The notes under the pieces: generated by a model | Told to the model about the DNA's origin: nothing | Database searches by the model: none | Seen by the model: the letters and a program-made list of their open reading frames with translations, nothing else | Program-made: the position numbers and the translations under genes | Part shown: in pieces, positions 1-9,510 of the stretch | Layout: each line of letters opens with the position of its first letter | How positions within the stretch are numbered: the first letter of the stretch is position 1 | Source of the DNA: CAZKNF01 sp964554105 | Lineage (GTDB): Bacteria; Bacteroidota; Rhodothermia; Rhodothermales; VXPQ01 | Direction of reading: 5' to 3' | Assembly: GCA_964554105.1 (NCBI GenBank) | Contig: CAZKNF010000026.1 | Coordinates: 1 to 44,245 of the forward strand | Length of the DNA: 44,245 bases

Positions 1-468
1 AGGGTGAGCGGCTCGGCACGTTGCCGTCCTCAATGGCCAGCGGTATCGCATCGCGAAGGCGATCCGGCGGCTTCACGACGACTTCGATAAAGGCATCCGG
101 ATGGAGGATCTGGCTGAAGAGCTCGGGATGAGCGTGTCGAGTTTTAGATCCACTTCAAGGCCGTCATGGGATTGAGGCCGCTTCAGTTTCAGAAGCAGCT
201 TCGCCTCCTGGAAGCCCGCCGGTTAATCTTGGGCGAGGATCTGAACGCCTCAACGGCCGGGTACTGCGTGGGCTGCGACGACCGCTTGCACTTTAGCCGA
301 GAGTACAGGAGTCTTTTCGGTGCGTTGCCGATGCGAGACGTCGAGCGGCTGCGGCTCATGGCGGCCCTATGGTTAGCTGACAAACGGACGGATCCCGCGC
401 GCCCGCCGGAAGTATCCCGCAGGGGCCGGTGGCGTATGCACGTTTCCCCCGGTATCTCGAAGAGCTGA
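1..468 (+). pseudogene. AraC-family transcriptional regulator remnant, frame-shifted and 5'-truncated
   Basis: The translation matches the C-terminal half of an AraC/XylS regulator but is spread over several frames. Bases 53-142 encode a helix-turn-helix (AKAIRRLHDDF, then EDLAEELGMSVSSF) in one frame. The next residues (HFKAVMGLRPLQFQKQLRL, then a REYRSLFG motif) are in the following frame from about 151. Only five bases lie where two codons are expected between SSF and HFK, so one base is missing and the first frame soon reaches a stop. A second shift is likely near 22-25, where a GERLGT stretch precedes AVLNGQRYRIA in another frame. In intact relatives these pieces form a double HTH DNA-binding domain. 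The last frame runs to a stop at 468. The N-terminal sensor domain lies outside the window or is lost. Sequencing error is possible but two separate indels favour a decayed gene. Confidence 0.75.
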
Positions 469-629
469 GCGGCTTGACGAATATCACATAAACCCTCCCT
501 TGCACTGGAACTGCCGTTTCGTCTACCTTGTTCGTCTCAGCGCTCAGGGCGGTCTTGCTGCCACCTTTTGTGCCACCTGGGATGATCTTGACGCCCGGGA
601 CGATTCGAAAATGTGCGATTCTAAGCAAC

Positions 630-716
630 GGAGGGGTGCCAGAGCGGTCGAATGGGGCGGTCTCGAAAACCGTTGTGCCCTTCGGGGCACCGGGGGTTCG
701 AATCCCTCCCCCTCCG
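630..716 (+). tRNA. tRNA-Ser (anticodon CGA)
   Basis: An 87-nt cloverleaf can be folded by eye. The acceptor arm GGAGGGG (630-636) pairs with CCCCTCC (709-715), with discriminator G at 716. The anticodon stem GCGGT/ACCGT closes the loop CTCGAAA, which places CGA at the anticodon and reads UCG serine codons. A long variable arm (GTGCCC TTC GGGGCAC) is typical of serine tRNAs, and the T-arm carries GGTTCGAATCC. The 3' CCA is not encoded. No other tRNA is adjacent. Confidence 0.95.
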
Positions 717-737
717 CGGAAAACAGCATGCGTAAGA

Positions 738-774
738 TCGCGCGCGAACGCCCATGGAGCATCGCGCGCGAACC
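738..774 (+). repeat. Direct repeat of 13 bp, 24-bp period
   Basis: The sequence ATCGCGCGCGAAC occurs at 738-750 and again at 762-774, just downstream of the tRNA gene. The 24-bp spacing is slightly over two helical turns. No function can be assigned; it could be a regulator site for the downstream gene or chance in GC-rich DNA. Confidence 0.5.
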
Positions 775-924
775 TGCATGCTGCAGCTAGATAGCAGAGA
801 AGCGGACGCGGAGAATCACGCATAATCGATCGCGGCCGGATAGTTGTGACTCTTCGTCTTGCGATGGGTTGTACGTTTGCTTTGCGCCGGATTTTTCCGC
901 AAACGCGTTCCGCATGCGCCGAAG

Positions 925-3900
925 ATGACCCGCTCGCAACGGCTCTTTAAGATAGTCTGTCTATCTCTGGCCGCGGCCGGGATGTGGATTGCGGATGCGT
1001 CGGCCCAGTTCTATCCCGTCCGACATCGGCCGGCCGAAGTGGAATATCTTCGGTTTCGATCGCCGCACTTCAGGATGATCTATGAGACGGGTCTCCATGC
1101 CGAGGCCATCGAAACGGCCGGACTCCTAGAAGATGCCTATCCCGAGGCCCGTTCGCTCATCGGGCTGCAGCGGGATCTCGAAGTGCCCGTTGTGTTGAAC
1201 CACTACACCGACAGGGCCAACGGATTCGTATCGCCGCTTCCGTTTCGACAGGAGATCGAGGCCGTGAACCTGCGGGGCAAGACGCTGTCGCCGCAGTTCC
1301 AATCATGGTTCGAAGCCGTCGCACCCCATGAACTGGCGCACGCCGTGCATGCGGAGTCCGGCAGAGGCTTCGGCATCGGATGGATTCTTCGGAGGATCGG
1401 ACCCGACCTTGCGCGTTCCCTGAACTTGTCCGGACCCCGTGGAATCAACGAAGGGGCCGCGATCTGGCTGGAGAGCAATTTCCGGCCGGGAGCCGGACGA
1501 CTGAATTATTCCCTCTTCAAGATGGAATTTCGGGCGGCAATGTTGTCAGAGGCTCCGTGGAGTTTGTCGCAGATGCTCGAGCCGCCGGCGTACACCAGGC
1601 CGTTCGACCGGTACTATAACGGAGGAGCTCATCTGTTCGAGTTTCTCGCGGAAAGCGGTGGCGCAGTCGATGACGGGGACGCCGTCCACCCGTCCACCGG
1701 CGAAAACGGCAAAGGGACTCTCGACTTTTTCCGCCGCGCTCGCAATTTCTACTATCGCTTTCCGCTGCTCGGCTACGGACCGGCCCTGTGGTACGGAACC
1801 GGGATGAGTCCGGAATCGCTCGAACGCCGGCTGCATGCCCACTTCCGCAGTGAAGCGATGCGCTTTCGGGATGAAATCGGCCCCGTGACTGAATCGGAGG
1901 TCGTCGCCTCCGAGAAAGGAGCCGCGTACCGGCGGCCGCGATGGATTGATGATGATACGATCGTCGCCTATGTATCCGGATATGCGATTCGTCCCGGATT
2001 CTACCGTATCGATGCCGTGACGGGTGAACGTGAGACTATCTCGTACGAGGCTCTCACTGAGGACGTGCATTGGACCCTCACTGCCGATCGCGCGGCCATT
2101 CTCTTCTCCCGATATGAGCCCTCTACGTTCACACCCGCGGAGTCGATCGCCGAGGTCTTCCATCTCGATCTCGCGACTGCGCGTGTGACCCGGCTGACCC
2201 ACGGCGGCCGTGTATTTGGTGCCGTTGCTCCCAATGCCGGAACGCTGTGGGCGCTCCGTAACCTTACGCAGTTCAATGAATGGGTTCAGCTCTCGTCCCC
2301 GCCAGATCCGCAAGAGGCGGGTGAAGCCGGCCGGTCGGAAACTATCGCCGCATTCGACCGCACGTCCATTCTCGCGATCGAACCGATTCCGGGCAGTGAC
2401 CGCGTTGCCATCCTGATGAATCACGGCGGCACGCAGGGAATTTACAGCACGGCCTTAGGAGGAGTCCCCCAGCCGGATATCGATCCGTTGGTTGTGTGGG
2501 AGGACGCAAACGTGTTCGATGTGGCAAGCAGCACGGACGGTCGTCATCTCGTACTCGCCGCCGACCCAGGAGGCGTCTCGAACGTGTACGCCTATGATAT
2601 CGAGGCAGAGCGGCTCTCGAAGGTGACGAACGTACCCTTCGGTGCGATCGAGCCGTCGATATCTCCGGACGGCCGCTGGCTTGCATACGTCAACTATCGG
2701 CACGAAAGCTACGAGCTCGTGCGGATTCCCTTTCGACCTGATGAAGCAGATCCAATCGAGGTGCCGTTCCCAAGCTCAGTTGCGACGACCAACAGCCACC
2801 TGCCAATTCTGCGCGGCGAAACGGCTCGACCAGGGGCCGCAGAAGAGCGTCCGCAGCATCGAGCCAAAGGGACGATCAGTGAATCCGAACCCTACCGCCC
2901 GCTGGCAAACCTGCGTCCACGAGTCCTCTATCCGTTTCTTCTGTATCAACGTTCAACCGGCGACGAGGACGATACGAACCTTGGATTTGGCGTGGGACTT
3001 GGTCTCGAATGGGCGGATCCACTGCAGTACTGGTCGGCGCACACTAGCCTGCTGTTTCAGCATTCGGAGCTCTGGGGCCGCCTGATGCTTCGCTCCGGAC
3101 ATTCGGTATTGCGGCCGTCTGCTGAGGTGTTCCGTTCGCCGTCGACCGTCAACGTCTTAATGAGGTCAGCCGGTGGACGTGCGGATACGGTCAGGGTGGG
3201 GCGAGAGGAGCGCGGCCTGGCTCTTGGCGTCCGATCCCCGATCGTATTTGGCGCAAACGTCTTCCAAACACATGCTTTGGTGTCGATGCAGGGTGAATAC
3301 AGGCAGGAACGGCTATTCGATCAGGAGAACAATACGATCCGGTCGGCGGACGATCGCCTCTCCCTGAGCCCTTCTCTGAATCTGTCGTATCGTGTTCAGG
3401 CGAATCCGCGCGATCTCGTTCCGAACACCGGGATCCAGCTTTCGGCAGTTTCGAAGGCGGATCTGTGGGCCGAGAGCGGCCGGCCGTCCCGCTGGCTCAT
3501 CGCGGAAGCGTCGGGCCATATTCCGTTATTGCAAGAACAGAACATCGGCATCCAGCTAAACGCCACCCTGCTGACCCAGAATCGCGGTGGAATCGTCGAT
3601 CTGACGACGTTCTTTCCGCGTGGATTCGAGACAGACAACACGTTTCTTGGCCCCGGCACCTTCGGCAAGTACGGTTTCGAATACACGCAGCCGCTCGTCT
3701 ACATCGACGACGGCGTATTTCTACTTCCGATCTACTTNNNNNNNNNNNNNNNNNNNNNNNNNNNNNNNNNNNNNNNNNNNNNNNNNNNNNNNNNNNNNNN
3801 NNNNNNNNNNNNNNNNNNNNNNNNNNNNNNNNNNNNNACACGCAGCCGCTCGTCTACATCGACGACGGCGTATTTCTACTTCCGATCTACTTCAAAGCAT

Positions 3901-4085
3901 TGTTCGCTTACGGGTTTGTCGAAACCATGCAGAGTTTGGGCGGCTCTTCCCTTGCCGAACGCTTCACCGTAGCTGGCGCGGGATTGGGATTGCAGTTTCG
4001 GTTTGCACATTCCATCGACGCTTCGTTACGAGTAGCGCCGGTATACAAGTTCGATGCGCAAGAGTGGGGCGTCACGTTCAGGTAA
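925..4085 (+). CDS. Secreted peptidase-MA-like zinc protease with propeller and outer-membrane barrel (interrupted by a false assembly gap)
   Basis: The chosen start (ATG 925) gives a signal peptide ending near ASA|QFYPVR; an upstream TTG at 859 is less convincing. An HELAH zinc motif follows (H135, E136, H139) with a later Glu-containing segment (INEGAAIWLES), as in gluzincin peptidase-MA proteins. The middle has TolB-like propeller strands (SPDGRWLAYV). The C-terminal about 330 residues look like an outer-membrane beta-barrel and end in Phe-Arg. The N run at 3738-3837 and the 55-nt duplication around it break the frame on paper. Removing 155 nt leaves exactly 1024 codons, so the gene is intact at 1023 aa. 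The protein probably sits in the outer membrane with its protease domain in the periplasm or outside. The substrate is unknown. Confidence 0.82.
3683..3892. other. Scaffold gap (100 N) flanked by an identical 55-nt overlap
   Basis: Bases 3683-3737 and 3838-3892 are identical over exactly 55 nt and flank 100 Ns at 3738-3837. Two contigs ending in the same k-mer were joined with a nominal gap. The true sequence almost certainly lacks 155 nt here, because collapsing the copies restores one continuous reading frame. Confidence 0.93.
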
Positions 4086-4255
4086 CACATTTCATCGCAG
4101 CACGCGCCCAACGTGCTAGAAGGCGGATGCGCTGGTCTGGCGCCTTCAGGAGTGCCAATTATGGCTACTTTTCCACACCAATTGCGATTAGCAGGGTATG
4201 AACTTATAGTGGCGCAACTGGTTGTATCGACGTCCTAGCAACCGACAGAGGTCCT

Positions 4256-4639
4256 ATGGAAAAGCTACAGTGCAAGGCTTGCGGAAGTTACAGCATGGTG
4301 CCGATGGATGTCGTCGTGGAACAGGATGATACCCCGGAAGAGCCAAAACTACTGGGGGACGATCAGGAATCGCGCTTCTACACGTGCCATGTCTGCGGAG
4401 ACAACTGGCTGTCCGTGAAAGAGACTCGTAGACAGAATTGCAAAATCACATTCGTCCACCAGATGGGGATGTCGCCGGAGTTAAAGCGCATCGCCCACAT
4501 GGACACGCCGGTCATATCTAACGACGACACCGTCGACCGATGGGAATATTATATCGATGATGAGCAGATCGACTCTGACGCCTGGCACGAGAAGCTCGTG
4601 AGCCGGCGCAAAGTCCTCCGATCAATCTGCTCGAATTGA
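4256..4639 (+). CDS. Small zinc-ribbon protein of unknown function
   Basis: This 127-aa protein has two CxxC pairs, C6-C9 (CKACG) and C44-C47 (CHVCG), 34 residues apart. That spacing suits a single zinc ribbon of the kind found in RNA polymerase/TFIIS-type proteins. The C-terminal half is acidic, then basic (SRRKVLRS), with no enzyme motif. An AGAGG ribosome-binding site lies just before the ATG. It stands alone between the secreted protease and a convergent small gene whose 3' end overlaps it by 18 bp. A nucleic-acid or protein-binding role is possible but cannot be shown. Confidence 0.75.
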   Translation: MEKLQCKACGSYSMVPMDVVVEQDDTPEEPKLLGDDQESRFYTCHVCGDNWLSVKETRRQNCKITFVHQMGMSPELKRIAHMDTPVISNDDTVDRWEYYIDDEQIDSDAWHEKLVSRRKVLRSICSN

Positions 4640-4960
4640 ACCACGCTGGGAAAGGGCGGCGGATTTGATCATCACGACGAGGAGCTTAACACCGTCGTCG
4701 GCGATATCCGGAACCGCACTCTCAATTTCCCAACCGTCTTTGACAAGCGGTGCCAGCTCGGGATGCTTGTATACAGCCTCACCGCTTCGGAATTCGACGA
4801 CGTATATCTTTCGAGCAGGCCGTACTTCACCCGTGCTCTTTATGGATCGGCTCGTCGATCGCTTCTGACGTGCGTCACGTCGCGAAGCTAAACGGGAAGA
4901 TGCAATCGATGTGAACGTATTGTCCGCTCGCTTGGACGAATGGTCTGCTCGCTTGATCAT
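4622..4960 (-). CDS. Conserved-looking hypothetical protein, 112 aa
   Basis: The N-terminal about 45 residues are low-complexity and rich in Arg, Ser and Lys. The C-terminal half looks like a small folded domain (KIYVVEFRSGEAVYKHPELA, then WEIESAVP and KLLVVM). I do not recognise the family. The basic N-terminus may be a disordered nucleic-acid-binding tail, or the true start may lie further in. It converges on the zinc-ribbon gene with an 18-bp 3' overlap. No clear ribosome-binding site precedes the ATG. Confidence 0.55.
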   Translation of the reverse strand: MIKRADHSSKRADNTFTSIASSRLASRRDARQKRSTSRSIKSTGEVRPARKIYVVEFRSGEAVYKHPELAPLVKDGWEIESAVPDIADDGVKLLVVMIKSAALSQRGSIRAD

Positions 4961-5085
4961 GGGTGAGCGCTGGGAAGTGGCCGCCTCTTTCTGATTCCGT
5001 TTCCAAAGTACGGATTTTACTCCGAAAAAGCCCCACAGCTATTGCGTTGTCATCTCTGGAGTTACGATAAATCGTACGCCAAATG

Positions 5086-5994
5086 TCAGGCGTTACGAGA
5101 TTGAAACATTGTCGTGTCTTCGATTGCACGGAAGATGTCATCGGCCGTCCATTCGTTGCCGCGCCAGATGCGACGAACACGCCCATCCTCTCCAATCAGT
5201 GCAGTGGAAAGGTTGTGCACGATCTCATTCTCCTCTGTCTGGAAATAGACGCCGAACTGCTGAGCGAGCGTCCGAATTGCAGCGGAGTCACCCGTTGCGA
5301 AGGTCCAGGTTGAGAGATCGACCTGATTTTCACGTGCATAATTTCGCAGTACGCTGGGCGTGTCATGCTCCGGATCGAAGCTGATGCTGACGAGATGCAC
5401 GGGCCCGACGTCGGAAGATTCGAGCTGCCGCTGGAGTCGAGAAAGGTGCTGCGTCATCCGGGGGCAGTAGTCGGGCAGCGGACACCGTGTATAAATGAAG
5501 GTAACGACCACAGCCTGACCCCTAAAGTCAGCCAGACTCAGCGAGGTATCGGCATGGCTGATGAGCGGTGTGTCCGGAACAGGATCACCTGCTTTCAGAA
5601 GGGGCGGCCCGTCCGTGCCGCCTTGCTCGGCGCTGCTCGCCGGATTCTCCGCAACTGCGTCATCCGGCAGTCTGGAAATGTCCTCGATCCATGAGCTATC
5701 ACCCCGAAGATGCAGCCTGAAGGAGACCGCATCCCCCGTATTGATCGAGGCGACGGCGGCCGATTCGGGGGTTGTGAAAGGCATCGTCATGGCCGGCATG
5801 AGGTCGTCGACCGCTCCATGCTCCACAATCAAAGTTCGATCGTCATCGCCGAAACCGACTACGCGACCCTGAACCTCGTACGTCCTCTCTGACGAGCAAG
5901 AGGCCGTAAATAGCATAAGAATGCCGATAACAGCGAGCACACCAATCGGAAATCCGTCCGTCCATCTGATGTCCCGCGTTCGATACGGCTGCAT
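5086..5994 (-). CDS. SCO1/SenC-family lipoprotein with N-terminal copper-binding (CusF-like) domain
   Basis: A hydrophobic segment ends in a lipobox (LFTASC, C33), so this is probably a periplasm-facing lipoprotein. Residues 38-105 resemble the CusF-like domain often fused to SCO proteins: HGAVDDLMPAMTMPF supplies H59, M66, M69 and M71 as likely copper ligands. Residues 135-300 are a thioredoxin-like SCO1/SenC domain. It has the redox/copper cysteine pair in CPLPDYC (C171, C177) and the distal histidine H260 (IVHNLS). Known relatives deliver copper to the CuA site of cytochrome oxidase or act as thiol reductases. Its ATG directly follows the TGA of the response regulator at 5995-6387, so the two are probably translationally coupled. 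No oxidase genes are in the window. Confidence 0.9.
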   Translation of the reverse strand: MQPYRTRDIRWTDGFPIGVLAVIGILMLFTASCSSERTYEVQGRVVGFGDDDRTLIVEHGAVDDLMPAMTMPFTTPESAAVASINTGDAVSFRLHLRGDSSWIEDISRLPDDAVAENPASSAEQGGTDGPPLLKAGDPVPDTPLISHADTSLSLADFRGQAVVVTFIYTRCPLPDYCPRMTQHLSRLQRQLESSDVGPVHLVSISFDPEHDTPSVLRNYARENQVDLSTWTFATGDSAAIRTLAQQFGVYFQTEENEIVHNLSTALIGEDGRVRRIWRGNEWTADDIFRAIEDTTMFQSRNA

Positions 5995-6387
5995 TCAATC
6001 CAGATCAATGTTTTCGAGCATGGCTGTCAACGTGTCGTGAAGCTCCTTCCGTGTGAACGGCTTCGAGATATACGTTTCAAAGCCGGCACTCTCGAACCGT
6101 TCCTTGTCACCCGGCATCGCATACGCTGTCAGCGCCACAGCAGGGGTCGTCTCGTACTCGGGCATCTTCCGAAGTTCCAGCAACAGATCGAGGCCCGTAC
6201 GTTCCTCTCCAAGGTTGATGTCGACAATGAGTATATCGAACGTCTCCTCACGTGCGGTACTAAGCGCTTCTTCAAAGTGACTTACAACGTCGAGCGAATA
6301 GTCCGAACGCAGAAGATACTTGAGCAGTAGCTGTGTGTCGGGATTGTCCTCGACTGCGAGGATGCGGGGCGTCCTGTCTTTACTCAT
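5995..6387 (-). CDS. Single-domain response regulator (CheY-like receiver)
   Basis: This 130-aa protein is a complete receiver domain with no output domain. The acidic pocket is at E13/D14 (AVEDN), the phospho-acceptor is D56 (ILIVDINLG), the switch Thr is in ALTAYA, and the conserved Lys is K109 (ISKPF). Such receivers act by binding partners or as phosphorelay intermediates. It is the first gene of a two-gene unit with the SCO1-like lipoprotein (stop and start abut). No kinase is adjacent, so its donor is unknown; several kinases lie 5-25 kb away. The upstream 184 bp is AT-rich for this window and probably holds its promoter. Confidence 0.93.
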   Translation of the reverse strand: MSKDRTPRILAVEDNPDTQLLLKYLLRSDYSLDVVSHFEEALSTAREETFDILIVDINLGEERTGLDLLLELRKMPEYETTPAVALTAYAMPGDKERFESAGFETYISKPFTRKELHDTLTAMLENIDLD

Positions 6388-6571
6388 ACGTTCAACTCTA
6401 GACCTTTACTCCAGGAGCAACAGATCAAGAACAGTTGTTTACTACAACGAATATCAACCTTGCAAAATATGAATGGCAGCAATAATACGTATGATCAACT
6501 TAGATGACAATCGATATAAGCATTGTTTCAAAGTGCTGTCATTGCAGCCGATATTGGCGGAGTTCATATTC

Positions 6572-8698
6572 TTAGTCGTATAGCCGCCATCTGAGTTGAA
6601 AACGAATTTCTCGCAGTCGATTTCCTGAAATCTCGTCGCGACCACTCCCGATTGTTTTGACATCCTCGAATCGGGTCGTAGACCATTTCATCTCAAGCGA
6701 GATGTCGCGAACCGGGCGAAAACGTAGGAAAACAAACGACCGTCTGCCCCGGCCGGAGAATGAAGGGGATGAAAAGGAGTAGAGCAGGTCGTTTTCGTAC
6801 GTATAGATGCGCGCCTGGTGATCGTCGACGGTGAACCGGGAGAGGCGCGCGAGCAGCGTAACGCGCTCACTAGGATGGAAGCGGATGTCGTGATAGACGA
6901 GCATTCCGCGCGACGACTCCGATGCAGCGGTCTCGGATCGAACGTGCTCGATCCTGATGCGACTCTCGATACTGCGACTGTGCCGATATTCCAGCTGGAG
7001 GCGAAAAGATCTGCGTGCTGCCGCTGAAAGGCATCGGATCTCCTGGAACGGTACGGCAGAAGACGGACAGAGGTCGGGATCCTCTGACAGTTTATGTGTG
7101 CCGCGCAGTGTCGTAAGAAACCATGGAGTGATTTCGTGTCGTACTTCCGCGATTCCGGACGTCCGCGTCGAGCTGAATGGCCGACGATTCGAACGTGCAC
7201 TTCGTCTTGTATGATCTATCCGGAGATCCACGAGCGTGTTGGGCAATGGACGTATGCGGATCTGGGTAATAGCCTGCGTTTCGGCATCGGTGCGGCCGTT
7301 TGATGCGCCGCTGTATGCTGAATGTGGGAGATAGGTCGATGAACCAATCCTCCGAAATCGAAGACGAGCCACGCCGATCCGCCCAGCGTGGTACTCCACG
7401 GCGGCCGACTGCGCTCCACCCGGCGTCAGCTCCGTCGAAACGTGGAGATCACCAAGGACAGCGCCGGCCGCAAAGGATGCCACCGTCGTTCTACGTGTAA
7501 TCTCGAAATTGCCGGGCAGTCGGCTTTTGTCGAGACGATCTTCCACGACGTAGGCCATCCCGGCGAATACAAAGGGGCCGACTACAAACCGCAGTCCGCC
7601 TCCCAGCGCCGACTCGGAAAGCGCATCCCTGCCGACACGCTCACTCTCGGTTCGATGAAGCCCCGTAGATCTCCTCAGGAGAAGCGGCCGGCTGGAACCG
7701 GCCGACGTGTCGACTCGGGCGTCGAATCTGTGTCGCGAGGCAAACCCCGAAAACGTCAGGGACGGGTGGGGCCTGAGCTCAGCGGCAAGTCCTCTGAAAT
7801 GACCGGTTTCGGCGGAGGAGGCGAAGGGTCGGATCAGATCTCCACGAATGGCCGGCGACGACGTGGACGATCCAATACCTCCGGGCGACCTCAGAATATT
7901 GCCGAACGCAAAGCGCGCGGAGTAATCTCCGATCACGAGCCGCCGAATCCATCCGAAATCCGTGAGCGCCACATGGCCGACCGCAAAGTCGTACCCGAAC
8001 TGCGCCGCGTCGGGTTTCCACCGCATCGGTTCGCCGGCGTCTTTATCGAGCGTGATGCCCGTGGAGATCCGGCCGACGCGGAGCCGGAGGCGGGTTTGGA
8101 GGATATCCGGACTTCCAAGATAACCGGACGAATCGCGCCGGAACCCGTCGGCGCGCTCTATCTTTCGCGTCCAGCGCTGAATCAAATCCGCCTTAATGCC
8201 GATGCGAGTTCGTGACTCGGATCGTGACGGCGACCGTGAGCCCGTACGTTCCGAGGAAGGATGCGGCTCGGTTCCGTGCGCCTCGCCGTCCGGCGTATGC
8301 ACCACAACGAACGGACGGAGCTGTTTTGCTACGAGCACGTCAAGGCCGCGAACGGCCTCGAGAGAGTCCGCCGTCGAAAACCGGCCCCGGTCGTCACGAT
8401 GTCTGACGATGTTCATTGCCTCTGCCGTCGAGATGAACGGAATCGACATGAGCTCGTCAACGCCGGCGACATTCAGGTCGATGGGCCGTTCCCGGAGTTC
8501 CTCGAGCCGTTCGCTCACGTACGCATACTCGGCGTCCGGCACGTCCAGTTCGCCGATCAGCTCTTCGATGTCCAGCGTATCACGTTTCGTGGTGATTACG
8601 TCCCTGGCCGCACCTGCTCGAGTGTCAGGTACAATGACGAACGCCAGTATGAGCAGACCTGTCACCATCGAAGGTGCGCCGAACCTGAGGGTGACCAT
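6572..8698 (-). CDS. Helix-hairpin-helix (ComEA-like) domain fused to a probable outer-membrane beta-barrel
   Basis: About 700 residues. The start at 8698 gives an Arg-containing signal peptide (MVTLRFGAPS, then GLLILAFVIV); starts at 8743 or 8668 are possible. A helix-hairpin-helix module follows (PIDLNVAGVDELMSIPFIS, then DDRGRFSTADSLEAVRGL), like the periplasmic DNA-binding domain of ComEA. The remaining about 570 residues have alternating hydrophobic strands rich in Arg, Ser and aromatic residues, suggesting a large barrel. It overlaps the 3' end of the PorV-like gene by 37 bp at this start, so the two are co-transcribed. Similar HhH-barrel proteins occur in Bacteroidota-type genomes, with no role I can name. 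DNA passage or binding at the outer membrane is an inference only. Confidence 0.78.
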   Translation of the reverse strand: MVTLRFGAPSMVTGLLILAFVIVPDTRAGAARDVITTKRDTLDIEELIGELDVPDAEYAYVSERLEELRERPIDLNVAGVDELMSIPFISTAEAMNIVRHRDDRGRFSTADSLEAVRGLDVLVAKQLRPFVVVHTPDGEAHGTEPHPSSERTGSRSPSRSESRTRIGIKADLIQRWTRKIERADGFRRDSSGYLGSPDILQTRLRLRVGRISTGITLDKDAGEPMRWKPDAAQFGYDFAVGHVALTDFGWIRRLVIGDYSARFAFGNILRSPGGIGSSTSSPAIRGDLIRPFASSAETGHFRGLAAELRPHPSLTFSGFASRHRFDARVDTSAGSSRPLLLRRSTGLHRTESERVGRDALSESALGGGLRFVVGPFVFAGMAYVVEDRLDKSRLPGNFEITRRTTVASFAAGAVLGDLHVSTELTPGGAQSAAVEYHAGRIGVARLRFRRIGSSTYLPHSAYSGASNGRTDAETQAITQIRIRPLPNTLVDLRIDHTRRSARSNRRPFSSTRTSGIAEVRHEITPWFLTTLRGTHKLSEDPDLCPSSAVPFQEIRCLSAAARRSFRLQLEYRHSRSIESRIRIEHVRSETAASESSRGMLVYHDIRFHPSERVTLLARLSRFTVDDHQARIYTYENDLLYSFSSPSFSGRGRRSFVFLRFRPVRDISLEMKWSTTRFEDVKTIGSGRDEISGNRLREIRFQLRWRLYD

Positions 8699-9510
8699 CC
8701 CAGGACGAGATGTCGCTCCACGGCAAAATCGATGACCAGCCAATCTAAATTGAATCCGATTCCGCCCGCGAAGCGCGCAGGCTGAAGCGAAAACCCGCTG
8801 CGCAGGCTAAGTATCCGGTGCGGGCGGGCCTCGAATGAGATCCGAGTGACCAGGTGGGAGCGGACGTCCTTGGCCACGTCTGCATAGACCTGCAGCATCT
8901 CCATACCGGCGAGCGCTAGCCCCGCGTAGATGCGGCGGGGAAGATCCTCAGAAATGGCGCTCTCGGAAACGGCCACATTCTCGGCACCCAATCCAAGATG
9001 CAGTCCGGGTAGGATGGGGAAAATGAGGCCGGTTGACAGCCCGACCGCAGATGCCGTGCCGTACGTCGGGATGGAGATTACGTGATACCGAATCCGCATG
9101 CCGAGATGGAACGGCCGATGCGTACCTGCACGAATGCCGCGTGCGAATCCGGCCGTGAAAGACGTTTCGCGGTATGCTTCGTAGCCGAACGTCCGCGCAC
9201 CGAGCGCCGCCGACGATCCGCCGAGGCGAACGATTATCTGGGCCGATCCCAGCCGGAGCTCCTCCAGCCCATAGAGCTGTGCCGCATGGATCACCAGGGA
9301 ATGTGTTGGGAGTCCCGACCATCCCGCCGGATTCGATTCTGCCCAGGGATCCGAACCAGATGCCGCCGGACTACCGGCAAGCGCCGCCGCTCGTGCGCCT
9401 GCATTCGACGACTGTGCAGATGCCTTCGGAAGGGCAAATCCCGCGATGCAGGCTAGAACGAGAAACATCCGCCAGCTATCGATGCGGAGGGTGATCCAGA
9501 AGGCGGGCAT
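8662..9510 (-). CDS. PorV/PorQ-like outer-membrane barrel protein
   Basis: This 282-aa protein has a signal peptide ending near KASAQ. The mature N-terminus is AGARAAALAGSPAASGSDPW followed by ESNPAGW. That Ala/Gly-rich, NPAG-containing start is characteristic of the PorV/PorQ (UPF0164-like) outer-membrane family. The rest consists of amphipathic strands consistent with a barrel related to FadL. PorV shuttles type IX secretion cargo in Bacteroidota; whether this relative does so is unknown, since no T9SS core gene is in the window. It is the first gene of a unit with the HhH-barrel protein and is divergent from the PorD-like gene. An alternative start is M15 at 9468. Confidence 0.75.
   Translation of the reverse strand: MPAFWITLRIDSWRMFLVLACIAGFALPKASAQSSNAGARAAALAGSPAASGSDPWAESNPAGWSGLPTHSLVIHAAQLYGLEELRLGSAQIIVRLGGSSAALGARTFGYEAYRETSFTAGFARGIRAGTHRPFHLGMRIRYHVISIPTYGTASAVGLSTGLIFPILPGLHLGLGAENVAVSESAISEDLPRRIYAGLALAGMEMLQVYADVAKDVRSHLVTRISFEARPHRILSLRSGFSLQPARFAGGIGFNLDWLVIDFAVERHLVLGWSPSGSAHLRW

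Noticed and set aside
356..823. 155-aa frame on the minus strand across the tRNA gene
   Set aside because: It reads GGIRTPGAPKGTTVFETAPF, the well-known false translation of the complement of a serine tRNA. It also covers the AraC remnant. A trace of an integrase end beside the tRNA was considered (two TGCCACC copies at 559-577), but no integrase motif is present.
1546..2424. 292-aa minus-strand frame inside the secreted protease
   Set aside because: It is antisense to a clear signal-peptide/zinc-protease gene and shows no domain. GC-rich codon bias keeps such frames open.
6454..6663. 69-aa minus-strand frame in the AT-rich gap upstream of the response regulator
   Set aside because: It overlaps the end of the HhH-barrel gene in another frame and has no start signal or motif.
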